From assembly GCA_046760105.1 (NCBI GenBank), contig JBHIDJ010000025.1, positions 1 through 29,740 on the forward strand: DNA of 29,740 nt. The letters run 5' to 3'. The position numbers were made by a program, and so were the translations under genes. Below are positions 1-8,833 of this stretch, piece by piece; the stretch's first letter is position 1, and each line of letters starts with the position of its first letter. Under the pieces are notes generated by a model that saw nothing but the letters and a program-made list of their open reading frames with translations, was not told where the DNA came from and made no database searches. This stretch comes from JBHIDJ01 sp046760105 (lineage in GTDB: Bacteria; Pseudomonadota; Gammaproteobacteria; Acidiferrobacterales; SPGG2).

Positions 1-111
1 TTTGATCTTTACGCCAAACAGAAGTTCATCAAGACTTTTTCAACAGAATAGGCCGTTCTCAGTCATTCGGACTCGATCAAATCTGACGGTGTCTGTCCGG
101 TCAGATACCGA

Positions 112-147
112 TTATCACAGCTATGGGCATAGCCACAACTGTGATAA
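112..147. terminator. inverted repeat just downstream of the ExbBD/TPR operon
   Basis: The arms TTATCACAG (112-120) and CTGTGATAA (139-147) are perfectly complementary. Inside them lies a second hairpin, GCTATG (120-125) and CATAGC (128-133). The structure begins 9 bases beyond the stop codon of the last gene of the minus-strand operon, where a terminator or a 3'-end stabilising hairpin would be expected. No clear U-tract follows on the minus strand, so a classic Rho-independent terminator is not proven. Bases 1-111 show no credible gene. Confidence 0.4.
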
Positions 148-155
148 CCGCGGCC

Positions 156-1088
156 CTAAGAGGGAAGGAAATCAATCGGATAGGTTACCACCATTGTCTC
201 CACCTCCTTGGCGCCGAAATCAAAAAGCCTAACGCGCGCGACAATCTTCCGCTCAAGTGTAGGATCGTTCAGCTCGCTCGATACTATCTCACACGCTGTT
301 ACCTGCCCGGAGGACTGAATGGTTATTTTTAGCACCACCTTTCCTTCCAGGGTGGGATCCTTACGCAATGCACGATTATAGATCGAATATATCGCCGCCT
401 TATTTCTGTCGAAGACCAGCTGTATTTCTTCAATGCTGCGGGAGGGCTTGCGTGCGCCGCTCCGCGAGGCGCGCGCTTGCTTGACGCCACCTACACCATC
501 CACTGGACTGCTAACCTTCGTACTTACCCGCCCTACAAGCCCCGTCCCGCCGGTGTCGCGGCTTAGCGTGGAAGTGTTGATCCCCCCGCTGGCGCTTGAT
601 GCATTAGCTGTAATGACAGAGCGCTCCGGACTCGCTGCTTTCTGACCCTCCCCCCGTTGCAGTCTGTTGTTCTTTTTTAATCCCTCTAATACTGGATTAT
701 CACGCAGCGCCGCTAATTCGTCCTTAAACGCCAGCAGCCCTGTGCGCGAGGCCTTTTTGCGCGCTGTTTCTATAGCTTTTTTCTTGACCTTCTTTGGTTT
801 TGCCTTCTTTAGCTTCGGTTTCTTCTTCGCCGTCAGCTTCGGCGCCTTTGCGGGCGCTGGCCGCTCAGCCGCCTTCTTGCGTTCGAGCACTAACTTCGCG
901 AGCCGTGGCGGCACGGTCTCGGCCTTTTCCCGATCGAGTTCAGGGAGGGGAAGAAACGGCACAACGATCGACCACAGAAAGCAAAATATAAAGACCCATA
1001 GGAGAATCTTGCGAAGGCGGCGCTTTTCGTCTTCCGATACCGCCCAGGGAAGATAAGGTGAATGATAGGAAGCGTACGCGACCGTCAC
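156..1088 (-). CDS. TonB-like energy transducer with AgmX/PglI-type C-terminal domain
   Basis: 310 residues with a GTG start at 1086-1088, 4 bases after the upstream ExbD stop. No Met lies ahead of the membrane segment, so GTG is the only reasonable start. Visible parts: a short cytoplasmic N-terminus, one transmembrane helix at about 26-47, a Lys/Pro/Ala-rich spacer at about 75-115 typical of TonB-like stalks, a Ser/Gly-rich linker, and a C-terminal domain (about 225-310). That domain has the pattern of the AgmX/PglI family: a helix of type FDRN..AIYSIYNRAL, then LEGKVVLKI and SSGQV. Proteins of this class transmit proton-motive force from an ExbB/ExbD channel to periplasmic or outer-membrane partners. 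As last gene of the operon it probably works with the ExbB and two ExbDs just upstream. It is a TonB analogue rather than canonical TonB; the substrate is unknown. Confidence 0.8.
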   Translation of the reverse strand: MTVAYASYHSPYLPWAVSEDEKRRLRKILLWVFIFCFLWSIVVPFLPLPELDREKAETVPPRLAKLVLERKKAAERPAPAKAPKLTAKKKPKLKKAKPKKVKKKAIETARKKASRTGLLAFKDELAALRDNPVLEGLKKNNRLQRGEGQKAASPERSVITANASSASGGINTSTLSRDTGGTGLVGRVSTKVSSPVDGVGGVKQARASRSGARKPSRSIEEIQLVFDRNKAAIYSIYNRALRKDPTLEGKVVLKITIQSSGQVTACEIVSSELNDPTLERKIVARVRLFDFGAKEVETMVVTYPIDFLPS

Positions 1089-1092
1089 AACC

Positions 1093-1605
1093 TTACCCCC
1101 CTTGGCGGGTCTTCTTTAGCACCGCCAGCGAGATCTTCGTGTAGTTGGCACGCGTACACGTCACCATCACCTTTTTGAGCAATTTAAATGGGATCTCTTT
1201 GTCTCCCATGATGGTGATTTCCCGCTGAGCAGTCGATTTTCCAGACCCTTTGCTTTTATTCAGCGATCGTTTCGATTGGTAGTCCAGTTCCGATTTTAGG
1301 GGCTCGATCACCAATGATGGCGAAGCGACAACAGCGGCAACCGATGCAACTTTCTTACCCCGCACGAGAATATTCTGATCGTTAACCATCACCACCAAGG
1401 TCTCTTCCGGCTTCTTGCTCGCAACCGATTCCGGTAACTTCAGACCCTTGGTCGTCGGCAATACCTCTACGTCGGAGGAGTTCACCAACAGAAAAAACAC
1501 AAGGATGGTGAAGATATCCATCAGCGCAACCAAGTTAAAACCAGTAAATCGCTTCTTGCGCTCGTGATGGCGCTGCATACGCTGGGCTCTTCGCGACATC
1601 TTCAT
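1093..1605 (-). CDS. ExbD/TolR-family protein (Asp-containing copy)
   Basis: 170 residues. The layout is typical of ExbD/TolR: a basic cytoplasmic N-terminus (residues 1-20), a single transmembrane helix (about 24-44) and a periplasmic domain. The helix contains NLVALMDIFTILVFF, and Asp30 sits where ExbD/TolR carries its essential proton-handling Asp. The periplasmic part is somewhat longer than the minimal ExbD fold and has a Ser/Lys-rich stretch around 113-127. The gene starts 7 bases after the preceding ExbD-like gene and is followed 4 bases later by the TonB-like gene, so co-expression is very likely. It should form a heteromeric stator with the ExbB-like protein and the other ExbD. Confidence 0.88.
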   Translation of the reverse strand: MKMSRRAQRMQRHHERKKRFTGFNLVALMDIFTILVFFLLVNSSDVEVLPTTKGLKLPESVASKKPEETLVVMVNDQNILVRGKKVASVAAVVASPSLVIEPLKSELDYQSKRSLNKSKGSGKSTAQREITIMGDKEIPFKLLKKVMVTCTRANYTKISLAVLKKTRQGG

Positions 1606-1612
1606 GGCATTT

Positions 1613-2128
1613 TCACGACTTACTTTTCGTGCGCTTCGACTTCAGTAACGGCGCATCACCAATTGATATGTCCGGAAACAACTCCGCCTGCACCACTGAC
1701 CCGTCCTGCATAACCTCCACAATGCGGACCGTGTCCATCACCTGGACTAACGAATCATAGGAGGTGGTTGTCTCCGCCAAGATCATCGCGTTATTCTTGT
1801 CAGGGAACCGAGCCTTTATTTCCTGCAGGATCTGCGATAAAGATTTCAGATCGTAACCATCGTTCTTATTTCTAATACGCTTTATAAGACCACTATTGCG
1901 GTCGCCGACGTCTAGCGAATCCGTGCGTATAACGATCTCCAGTTGCAATTCTTTCTTCGGCTTTGCCTTGCTTGCAGCCGCCGGTGGTAAATTCAACTCC
2001 AGTATGGTGATGCGCGAGAACACCGCCGTTATCAGCAGGAACGGCACCAGGATCACCATCAGGTTCATAAAGGCGGTAATGTCGAGCTCGGTCGGGGCCT
2101 TACCGAACCGTCGTCTACGGTATCTCAT
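1613..2128 (-). CDS. ExbD/TolR-family protein (Asn-substituted copy)
   Basis: 171 residues: an Arg-rich start, a transmembrane helix at about 17-38 and a periplasmic domain. Its ATG overlaps the stop of the ExbB-like gene in an ATGA junction, so the two are probably translationally coupled. The conserved N-terminal signature reads LDITAFMNLMVIL. The position normally held by the proton-carrying Asp is Asn22 (codon AAC read from 2063-2065). Such a copy would be unable to carry protons by itself and would depend on the neighbouring Asp-containing paralogue. The C-terminus is Lys/Ser-rich. Family assignment is secure from fold layout and context; the functional consequence of Asn is inference. 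Confidence 0.87.
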   Translation of the reverse strand: MRYRRRRFGKAPTELDITAFMNLMVILVPFLLITAVFSRITILELNLPPAAASKAKPKKELQLEIVIRTDSLDVGDRNSGLIKRIRNKNDGYDLKSLSQILQEIKARFPDKNNAMILAETTTSYDSLVQVMDTVRIVEVMQDGSVVQAELFPDISIGDAPLLKSKRTKSKS

Positions 2129-2778
2129 GACGCCGATCCACCCGTCTTCTTCTGCTCCGTTATCATGTTTAGGAATTTGACCGACGCCATCTCGAGGCTG
2201 TCGACCAATGTTGTAGTCTTGGACTGGAGAAGGGAGTAGACCAGCAATAGCGGGATCGCCACCATCAGACCAAATGCGGTCGTATTCATGGCGACCGAGA
2301 TGCTTGCCGACAACAGATCTGCCTTTTCCGCGGGATCTGCATGTGACACGGCGGTAAATGCCCTAATGAGACCGATAATCGTGCCAAGCAGTCCTAACAA
2401 CGTCGCAATGTTTGCGAACGTGGCGATATAGTGCGTGCGCTTCTCCAGAGAGGGCATAATCTCCATTAGCCCTTCTTCCATAGCGGTTTCAATGTCATCC
2501 CGCCGGCGCGCTCCTTCACTGCGCGAAAGACCATAATTCAGAATCTTTCCAATGGCTGCTTTCGAGTTTGATGTCGTGGCGAGGGCTTTTTTGTAGTTCC
2601 CCGCCTTGATTAGCGGCATCAACTGGTTCCATATTTTTCTATTTACGCTGGTGGAACGGCCCAAATAAAAGAACCGTTCAAGGGCGATGGTCACACCCAC
2701 CGCAAGCACTACGACGATCGGATACATGAACACGCCGCCATCTTGGAAGAAACGGACTATTGTGCTGTAGGTTTCCAT
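2125..2778 (-). CDS. ExbB/TolQ/MotA-family proton-channel protein
   Basis: 217 residues with an ATG start preceded by a good GGAGG site. Three transmembrane segments are visible at about 14-36, 120-142 and 158-184, separated by a cytoplasmic domain with helices (50-115) as in ExbB and TolQ. The TM2 segment contains GLLGTIIGLI and TM3 contains MNTTAFGLMVAIP. These carry the conserved Thr residues (Thr133, Thr166/167) that line the proton path in this family. It is probably the channel subunit that uses proton-motive force to drive the two ExbDs and the TonB-like partner encoded next to it. The nearest functional analogues are ExbB, TolQ and AglR; sequence alone does not say which task is served here. 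Confidence 0.92.
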   Translation of the reverse strand: METYSTIVRFFQDGGVFMYPIVVVLAVGVTIALERFFYLGRSTSVNRKIWNQLMPLIKAGNYKKALATTSNSKAAIGKILNYGLSRSEGARRRDDIETAMEEGLMEIMPSLEKRTHYIATFANIATLLGLLGTIIGLIRAFTAVSHADPAEKADLLSASISVAMNTTAFGLMVAIPLLLVYSLLQSKTTTLVDSLEMASVKFLNMITEQKKTGGSAS

Positions 2779-2852
2779 AGTGGCCTCCCCACGAAATGAT
2801 TAACTTACAGATATCTGCAATATCACCAATCTAGCTACAAGGACCTGTATGA

Positions 2853-3149
2853 CTATTCCTTTGATGCCGGATCGGTTTTCAGATCGCCTTTGATAGAGTC
2901 GTAGTATTGGACCTCCCGCCGAAAGACCTCGCGATCCACCGGTCCTAGCGCCTCATCGACGAGATTCGCAACGGGATTCCCCATCAGGTTCTCTACGTCT
3001 GCTTTCTTCCAGGGCACGATGTACAGGACCTTGGGCAGCTCACGGTTCCCGATAATGGACGTCCCTTCCAGGTCTACACGATCCACCGCCTGTGCATCTA
3101 TGAGCACAGATGCGAACATGAAAAAAAATATACTTACGATGTGTCTCAT
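2853..3149 (-). CDS. small exported protein of unknown function
   Basis: 98 residues if the start is the ATG at 3147-3149. That start is preferred because GAGGTGA lies 5 bases upstream and because translation then opens directly with a signal peptide (MRHIVSIFFFMFASVLIDAQA). A longer frame to 3212 would put 21 unlikely residues ahead of it. The mature part (about 78 residues) is acidic and polar, has no cysteines and shows no motif I recognise. The Shine-Dalgarno sequence overlaps the stop of the upstream TPR lipoprotein gene, indicating translational coupling. Lying between the TPR lipoproteins and the ExbB channel gene, it is probably a periplasmic component of the same machine. Confidence 0.75.
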   Translation of the reverse strand: MRHIVSIFFFMFASVLIDAQAVDRVDLEGTSIIGNRELPKVLYIVPWKKADVENLMGNPVANLVDEALGPVDREVFRREVQYYDSIKGDLKTDPASKE

Positions 3150-3154
3150 CGGTA

Positions 3155-3793
3155 TCACCTCACGGCCGTCTTTTGAGCAGGTCGTATACGCCGCTTCAGG
3201 TCCACTATCCATTTGGCTACCTGCTGATCGTGCGCAGGAGTCAAAGCCTGATAACGCTGGTAATGAAACAACGCCCTGTCTGCATCCAATAAATATAGGT
3301 CGTAAAGGATGCCAAGATTGAGGTGCGCATACGCATAGTCAGGATCGAGCTTCAGGGCGTTCCCGTATGCCTCGCGCGCCTCCCTGAACCGCCCTTCCTC
3401 GCGTAGGAGAATGCCGAGATGGTTATAAATGTCCGGACGGTTTGGGTTAACCTCGATTGCTTTCTTGAAGGCTTGTTCCGCCTCGCGCGGCCGTCCGTTG
3501 CGGTAGTAAATGATCCCTAGGTTTACATACGGCCCTGCTAGCCCATGATAAGTCTGTGCCATCGCGACCAGTAATCGCTCTGCCTGTTTATCTTGCTTCG
3601 CCTTCATCGCCGCTAGCGCACGTCGGTACTCTCGCTGGACGTCTGGGTTGATCCCCACGCTGCCGATGCTTGTCGTATCCCCTGAGATTTCAGCCGGCTG
3701 CGTTTCGTCTTGACGCGGTGCTGGTCCGGCACAACCGGATAACCAAACTAGGCAGACAACTGCTAAAAAGATAGGGTGCTTATTGAATCGCAT
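3155..3793 (-). CDS. TPR lipoprotein
   Basis: 212 residues. The N-terminus is a lipoprotein signal (MRFNKHPIFLAVVCLVWLSGC) with lipobox LSGC and lipidated Cys21. The residue after it is Ala, which in proteobacteria favours transport to the outer membrane. Residues about 60-195 hold at least three consecutive tetratricopeptide repeats (for example GPYVNLGIIYYRNGRPREAEQ and PDIYNHLGILLREEGRFREA), with a PilF-like overall size. The start overlaps the end of the upstream 937-residue lipoprotein gene by 14 bases. TPR lipoproteins of this size commonly scaffold the assembly of envelope complexes; here that would be the ExbB/ExbD/TonB-like unit. The partner is not identifiable from sequence. Confidence 0.85.
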   Translation of the reverse strand: MRFNKHPIFLAVVCLVWLSGCAGPAPRQDETQPAEISGDTTSIGSVGINPDVQREYRRALAAMKAKQDKQAERLLVAMAQTYHGLAGPYVNLGIIYYRNGRPREAEQAFKKAIEVNPNRPDIYNHLGILLREEGRFREAREAYGNALKLDPDYAYAHLNLGILYDLYLLDADRALFHYQRYQALTPAHDQQVAKWIVDLKRRIRPAQKTAVR

Positions 3794-6593
3794 TGCTTAC
3801 CGCTTCTCTCTTTTCAAATTTCGCATAACGCACAGGGCGTAGTTTGCGCAATTTCCCAAAGCTCTTTTTGACCCATTCATCGTACACATTGTCGGCGACG
3901 CGCCGTACATTCGTCTCATGGATCTCGATTGCCTTCTCTTCGAATGGGTATGCCTGCTCTTCGAGGAGCACGTCATACTGCTCGCGCTCCAACGCCGATA
4001 ACCCTCTCGGCCGTTGAGATGCCAACAAATCTTCACTCAGGGTGTGGTAAACGTCGGCGATACGAAACGTAGACGCGGTCGTAAATTCAGCAACCCCATA
4101 ATCGACCGCACGGCCGTATGCCTTTAGGGCTACCTGCATCTTTTGTTTCTTGGCCCTGAGGCTCTTCGCGAGAGGAATAACCAACCGTATGTCCCGAAAT
4201 GCCCAATAGTCGCGTTCTGCGAGTAGAAACGCCGCTTTCGCTGCCAGATATTGCGTGCGCTCTGTCCGCTGCCGGCCAGCGTCTGCTGCCTCGACGATCT
4301 GCCTCAACCAATGATAGTGCTGGTCACGCTGTGCCCCCGTTTTGTGGAGCTTGGCAAGTTTGTAGCGTGCCTCTATCGCCTGCTCAAAAGCATCGGGAAA
4401 CAGGTCTATATAGCGCTTGTACACAGCGACCGCCGACTTCTTTTGCGCCGCCTTTTCGTACAGCTCACCCGCCTGCCACAGAGCCTGCTGTCTCACCGCT
4501 GCGTCTTCGCGCTGATCCGTAATCAGCTCAAACACCGCCGCCGCACGCAACCATTGCTTGCTCTCCAAGTAAACGACAGCCAACTTATCAGGGACATCGC
4601 GTTGTAAGGGATGGTCGGGAAATTTCTTGCGAAATGTCTCCAGCACGCGTGCCGCACCGCGCCAGTCTTGCAAGGTCATCAGCGCGGCAGCCGCATCGTA
4701 TTCGGCCGTGGGTGTTACCGATGATCTCGGCGCTACGTTTTTGACTCGCAGAAAATGCTTGACGGCGGCAGCCACATCGCCAGCGGCGCGCAGTTGCTCC
4801 CCTTGTTTGTAAACAGACGATGCCAATCTTTCGACGAGCATCGTTCGCTTCGGATCCTTTGCTGGGGTTAAACGCAGTACCGCTTTATACGCCGTTTCTG
4901 CTTGCGCAAATGCTTGACCTTCAAACTCTGCGTGCGCAACCACTGTCCAAGCCGTACGTCGCAGTGCTGCTTTCGGCCGTGGTTTCATGCCGATCACGCG
5001 CCGTGCAACCGTTGCTGCCTGCTTCGTTTCATTGAGGGCAAACAGATCCTCTGCGGCCTTCGTCAAAACGGCCGCCGCCCGCTTGTCGTCCGGAAAGGCG
5101 TCACCAAAACGCAACGCGCTTTTGATAACCTGTCGTTGATACACTGTCCGTTCATTTCCACGAAGCTCTTCTTCCCGCTTCTTATGAGCAAGCAGCGCCG
5201 CGTATCCTGCCTCGGCACTGCGTGCATGTGGTGCGTACGCGTACGCCGTTTTCTCGTACTGGACTGCTGCATCGCCGTAGCGCCCACCATCAAACAACGT
5301 CTCCGCCAGTAAGAAATTCATGTCAGGTGCCTGCGGGTCACGTGGAAACGCTTGCACAAACTCGGCATACCAGCGAGCAGCCTGATGATAATCAGCGGCG
5401 CCCTTCGTCTCCTGTGCTTGGGCGTGAAAGTGACGGGCTAGGTCTTCGATATTCTTTTTCAAGTGCGGTGCTACGGCTGCGTGTGTGTCCTTGTCGTGCA
5501 AAGGCCAAAACTTGCTGTTTACTCCGTAGCGGACGACGAATTCCTCTTTCGATTTAAGAAGCAGCGTAGGGAAGCCGCCTTCCTCATAGGACTGGATGAC
5601 CTTGACCTGAAACAGTGGTGCCCGGCGATCGTTGCCGTATTGTTTGATAAACTCGGTGAATGCGTTTGCTGCGTCTACGTAGCGCTGTTGCTCGAGATAA
5701 AGCACACCTAGATTGTCGTAAACCGTCGCCTCGTAAGGACGTTTGCCCTTTTTCTTGAAGTACTTCGTAATTGCTTTCTCGCCACCCAGGTGGGAGAAGC
5801 TTAGCGTGACCACTCTGAACGCATCGTCCGCGAGTTCTTTTTCGCCTCGTGTCAGAGACGGTGTTTCAGAGGTGGATATCCCAGCATCGTGATCAACTAA
5901 CTTACGATCAAGTAGACGAAAAAACGACCCCAGAGCCGACTCATAGCGCGATTGCTTGAAGATCGACCATCCGTGCTTGTACAACGCCCTTTCATAAAAC
6001 AACGACACATCGCCAAAATCTAGTACTGAACCGTACGCCTGTTCTGATTTGCGGTATGACTTCATTACAAAGAGAAGTTCACCACGCCGAAACTGCACTT
6101 CATCAATGAACTTCGTACTCGGGTAGAACGAGACCAAACGATCCAGGGTGCGAAGGGCGCGTTTATAGTCGCCGCTCTGCTCATATGCACGGGCGAGCTG
6201 ATAAGCCACACGGTCGTTACCGGGATAATTGGGGTGGGTGCGCAACAGCTCCCGGTAGTTTTGGATGGCTTTGCTATAGTCTGCCGGCTTCAGTTTGCCT
6301 GCGCCGTCTTTTTCTTTTTCGAGTCTCCTGGCCTTCTCGAGGTACTCCGCTTCGGCCTCCTCCAACTGCAGGTCTGCCAGGCGACGCATGGCCTCGGCTC
6401 GCAGCGGGTCGTTCTCCTCCTTGTCTAGGAATTCGCGGTAGCTCTCAATCGCCTTGCTTCGCCCGCCGTGTTCAATGACTTCTCGTTGTACCTTAATGTC
6501 GCGCTCCTCGATGGTTCCGACCTTGGGACCGTCATGGGAACATCCCGTTACGAAGAGGCAAAAAATCAAGACCATGTAGCGACGAGCTATCAT
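3780..6593 (-). CDS. very large TPR lipoprotein
   Basis: 937 residues. The N-terminal lipoprotein signal MIARRYMVLIFCLFVTGC has lipobox VTGC and Cys18 followed by Ser. From about residue 45 to 800 it consists of many degenerate TPR or TPR-like helical hairpins, with repeated patterns such as AYQLARAYEQSGDYKRALRT, YDNLGVLYLEQQRYVDAA and LWQAGELYEKAAQKKSAVAV. A charged helical C-terminal segment follows. The start ATG overlaps the stop of the upstream gene (ATGA), so coupling is likely. Size and all-TPR content recall periplasmic TPR scaffolds of the Agl-Glt type and BamD/YbgF-like repeats, but no specific orthologue can be named. It is probably anchored to the outer membrane, facing the periplasm, and may span toward the energised inner-membrane complex. 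Confidence 0.85.
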   Translation of the reverse strand: MIARRYMVLIFCLFVTGCSHDGPKVGTIEERDIKVQREVIEHGGRSKAIESYREFLDKEENDPLRAEAMRRLADLQLEEAEAEYLEKARRLEKEKDGAGKLKPADYSKAIQNYRELLRTHPNYPGNDRVAYQLARAYEQSGDYKRALRTLDRLVSFYPSTKFIDEVQFRRGELLFVMKSYRKSEQAYGSVLDFGDVSLFYERALYKHGWSIFKQSRYESALGSFFRLLDRKLVDHDAGISTSETPSLTRGEKELADDAFRVVTLSFSHLGGEKAITKYFKKKGKRPYEATVYDNLGVLYLEQQRYVDAANAFTEFIKQYGNDRRAPLFQVKVIQSYEEGGFPTLLLKSKEEFVVRYGVNSKFWPLHDKDTHAAVAPHLKKNIEDLARHFHAQAQETKGAADYHQAARWYAEFVQAFPRDPQAPDMNFLLAETLFDGGRYGDAAVQYEKTAYAYAPHARSAEAGYAALLAHKKREEELRGNERTVYQRQVIKSALRFGDAFPDDKRAAAVLTKAAEDLFALNETKQAATVARRVIGMKPRPKAALRRTAWTVVAHAEFEGQAFAQAETAYKAVLRLTPAKDPKRTMLVERLASSVYKQGEQLRAAGDVAAAVKHFLRVKNVAPRSSVTPTAEYDAAAALMTLQDWRGAARVLETFRKKFPDHPLQRDVPDKLAVVYLESKQWLRAAAVFELITDQREDAAVRQQALWQAGELYEKAAQKKSAVAVYKRYIDLFPDAFEQAIEARYKLAKLHKTGAQRDQHYHWLRQIVEAADAGRQRTERTQYLAAKAAFLLAERDYWAFRDIRLVIPLAKSLRAKKQKMQVALKAYGRAVDYGVAEFTTASTFRIADVYHTLSEDLLASQRPRGLSALEREQYDVLLEEQAYPFEEKAIEIHETNVRRVADNVYDEWVKKSFGKLRKLRPVRYAKFEKREAVSNAIQ

Positions 6594-8833
6594 TGTGCTT
6601 TCTCAGCGCGGCTAGATGACTGATCGTAGACTCGCGCGATGCCGAAGCGAGCCTGCGTGACATAGCTCCGCAGTTGCTCTTTCTGCCGTTCGAGCTCCTC
6701 CGCCACCAGCTCCTGTAGGTATCGCTCATGGGCACGCGCAACGCGATCGACGTCAACTTGCAACTGTGAAATACGTCGGTGAAATGCGGTGATACGCGCG
6801 GAAAAGCCATCGAGTTCACTACCCGTCATCTGTTGTGAGTGCTGCAATGACTGGCCCTGCGACTTTGCTATTGTGATCCCCTGGCGCCGTTGACTATTGC
6901 CTGTGTTAGTGCTCCATAAGCGGGGGGTGTAGTCGGCGCTTATTTGCCAATGTCGGAAACCAACCACCCGTCCACATTTTTCCTGCTGGTTGCTTACCGG
7001 AACGTCGGTAACGCCTCCAGTTTGTTTTCGGGTACTTTCCAACGGATTGGGTGGATCGTGCACGTCCAGCGCCGCCAGCGCGGCTGTACCTTCATGGGTT
7101 GCGGCCGTTCCCTGTTGGCGCTCCTCGTCACCACGCCGCCATAGCTCGAGCATGCTGTTGTATGCGTCCATGTTCGCCGACAAGCACTCCAAGTTTTGCG
7201 AGAGAGCTTGCATATCTCGATAACTTTTAAGTGCTTGATGAAAATCGTGGCTCGCGAACAAGTGGATGAGGTAGCGGTTCTCGGGTGTATCGGGCAACTT
7301 TTCTCCGGCCGAGTTCCCTCCGCTTTCACTAGCCGGAGCCGAAACGACTGCTGGCAGAAGTTCGCCCGTGCGCAATGACTCGATGATCTGCTCCAATCGT
7401 CCGATCTCGGCGTTGTAAACGGTTATGGCGTTCTCATAGTGTCGCAATGCCTGCTTATAGGCCTCGAGCTTGCTGAGCGCATACGGCACAGCCAACAGGG
7501 ACTCTTGCACCGCGACATCAATATCGTTTCTCTCCTGCAGTTCCATCCAAGGTGCCAGGGACTGCTTATGTTTGCCCTTCGCCGACAGTGCCCAGCCGAT
7601 TCCGAGAAGCGCCCTATTGGTAAACGGCCCGTTGAGGCGTACATCCCGGAAGTAGGATTTCGCCCGCCCCGGCTCTTGAAGACTCAGCAAGGTAAAACCA
7701 AGCGCCAAATTCGCCTTGTCTCTCAGGGCCTTCATTTCACTTTTCCGGGCCCGCATCCGTGCAATCTTCTCTAATACAGCCACCCCCTCCTTTTGCCGGC
7801 CGACCTGGATCAGGCCCACACCGATGTTATAGCGCGCATACGTAGCCCATTCTGATTTACCGCGGAGCTGTCGTAGTATGGCCACCGCCTCGCCGTATCG
7901 GTTCTGCTTCATAAGAACGAGCGCTAAGAGTATTCGCCGCTCATCCTGCATTTCCATGGATAGCGTATCTCTGCTGCGCAATAGGACATCTCGTGCGTCC
8001 TTCATATAGCCGCGCTGGTACCGATCCTTGGCGAGATGAAACCGGGTGCGAGCGGCTACGTCGGGAGGCGCACCTCCAGCTATGACTCGCGCAAAGAGTC
8101 GACCGGCCTTACGATGAAGCCCGTAAGACAAATACAGATCGCCCAAGAGCAACGCTGCCTCATGCTCGTGACGTTGCAGCGTCTGCGTCTTCTGCGCAGC
8201 CATAAGACCTGTGGTCGCGGAAAAATATTTCCCTCGGTAGAGATCGAACAAAACCTCCCCAAAATGGGGGTCCTCGATCCCACCGGGCCGGTGATAGCCC
8301 GCACTGCCTGGTAACAGGACTTCGGGCAGCTGCTTGCCCTTCGCTTTGACGATCTTCAGCTCGATAAACTTGGCATCGCTTCTCTTGTGGAAGAGTATTG
8401 AGGCGCCTTTCCGGTATTCTTTACCGTTTGCACCTCTACCGGTGACAAGTGCCGTCAGGTCGTGTTGGCCCACAGGTAGATTGCCGGTGTAGAGCCGGTG
8501 TACGCCGCCGCGAAAGAGCGCATTTAACTCGCCCTCCGCATAACGGTGGTTCGTTACGACATTGTCGTCGATCCTCAGCTCAACGGCCGCCAACGCCAAT
8601 GGTGCAGCGGCATCCACCGAGAGGAACACGGCCACATGTGTGGCGGCTGGATACAAAAGTTCCCCCCTAAGGATGCGTAGATCCCTATTGAGCTTGAGAC
8701 CCTCTGCTTTAAGTAACTGCGCGTGCGAGTCGAGACTACGAAAATCTGCCTGTGGCGACTGTGCGTTCACCTCGCCACCGAGTACGACAAACAAAACCGT
8801 TACCCATGTTAATAGTAGGCGTTTGATTACCAC
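6590..8833 (-). CDS. exported TPR-repeat protein, first gene of the envelope operon
   Basis: 747 residues with a GTG start; AGGAAG lies about 7 bases upstream. A Sec signal peptide (about 1-24, ending VNA before Gln) is followed by a beta-rich segment (about 30-150). Degenerate TPRs fill about 200-480, for example LLLGDLYLSYGLHRKAGRLF and ARYNIGVGLIQVGRQKEG. After a low-complexity linker (about 590-640) comes a long charged helix likely to form a coiled coil (about 665-735). No lipobox Cys is present, so it is probably soluble in the periplasm or bound through partners. It starts the minus-strand operon; its last bases overlap the next gene. Its role in that machine is inferred from position only. 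Confidence 0.82.
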   Translation of the reverse strand: MVIKRLLLTWVTVLFVVLGGEVNAQSPQADFRSLDSHAQLLKAEGLKLNRDLRILRGELLYPAATHVAVFLSVDAAAPLALAAVELRIDDNVVTNHRYAEGELNALFRGGVHRLYTGNLPVGQHDLTALVTGRGANGKEYRKGASILFHKRSDAKFIELKIVKAKGKQLPEVLLPGSAGYHRPGGIEDPHFGEVLFDLYRGKYFSATTGLMAAQKTQTLQRHEHEAALLLGDLYLSYGLHRKAGRLFARVIAGGAPPDVAARTRFHLAKDRYQRGYMKDARDVLLRSRDTLSMEMQDERRILLALVLMKQNRYGEAVAILRQLRGKSEWATYARYNIGVGLIQVGRQKEGVAVLEKIARMRARKSEMKALRDKANLALGFTLLSLQEPGRAKSYFRDVRLNGPFTNRALLGIGWALSAKGKHKQSLAPWMELQERNDIDVAVQESLLAVPYALSKLEAYKQALRHYENAITVYNAEIGRLEQIIESLRTGELLPAVVSAPASESGGNSAGEKLPDTPENRYLIHLFASHDFHQALKSYRDMQALSQNLECLSANMDAYNSMLELWRRGDEERQQGTAATHEGTAALAALDVHDPPNPLESTRKQTGGVTDVPVSNQQEKCGRVVGFRHWQISADYTPRLWSTNTGNSQRRQGITIAKSQGQSLQHSQQMTGSELDGFSARITAFHRRISQLQVDVDRVARAHERYLQELVAEELERQKEQLRSYVTQARFGIARVYDQSSSRAEKAQ

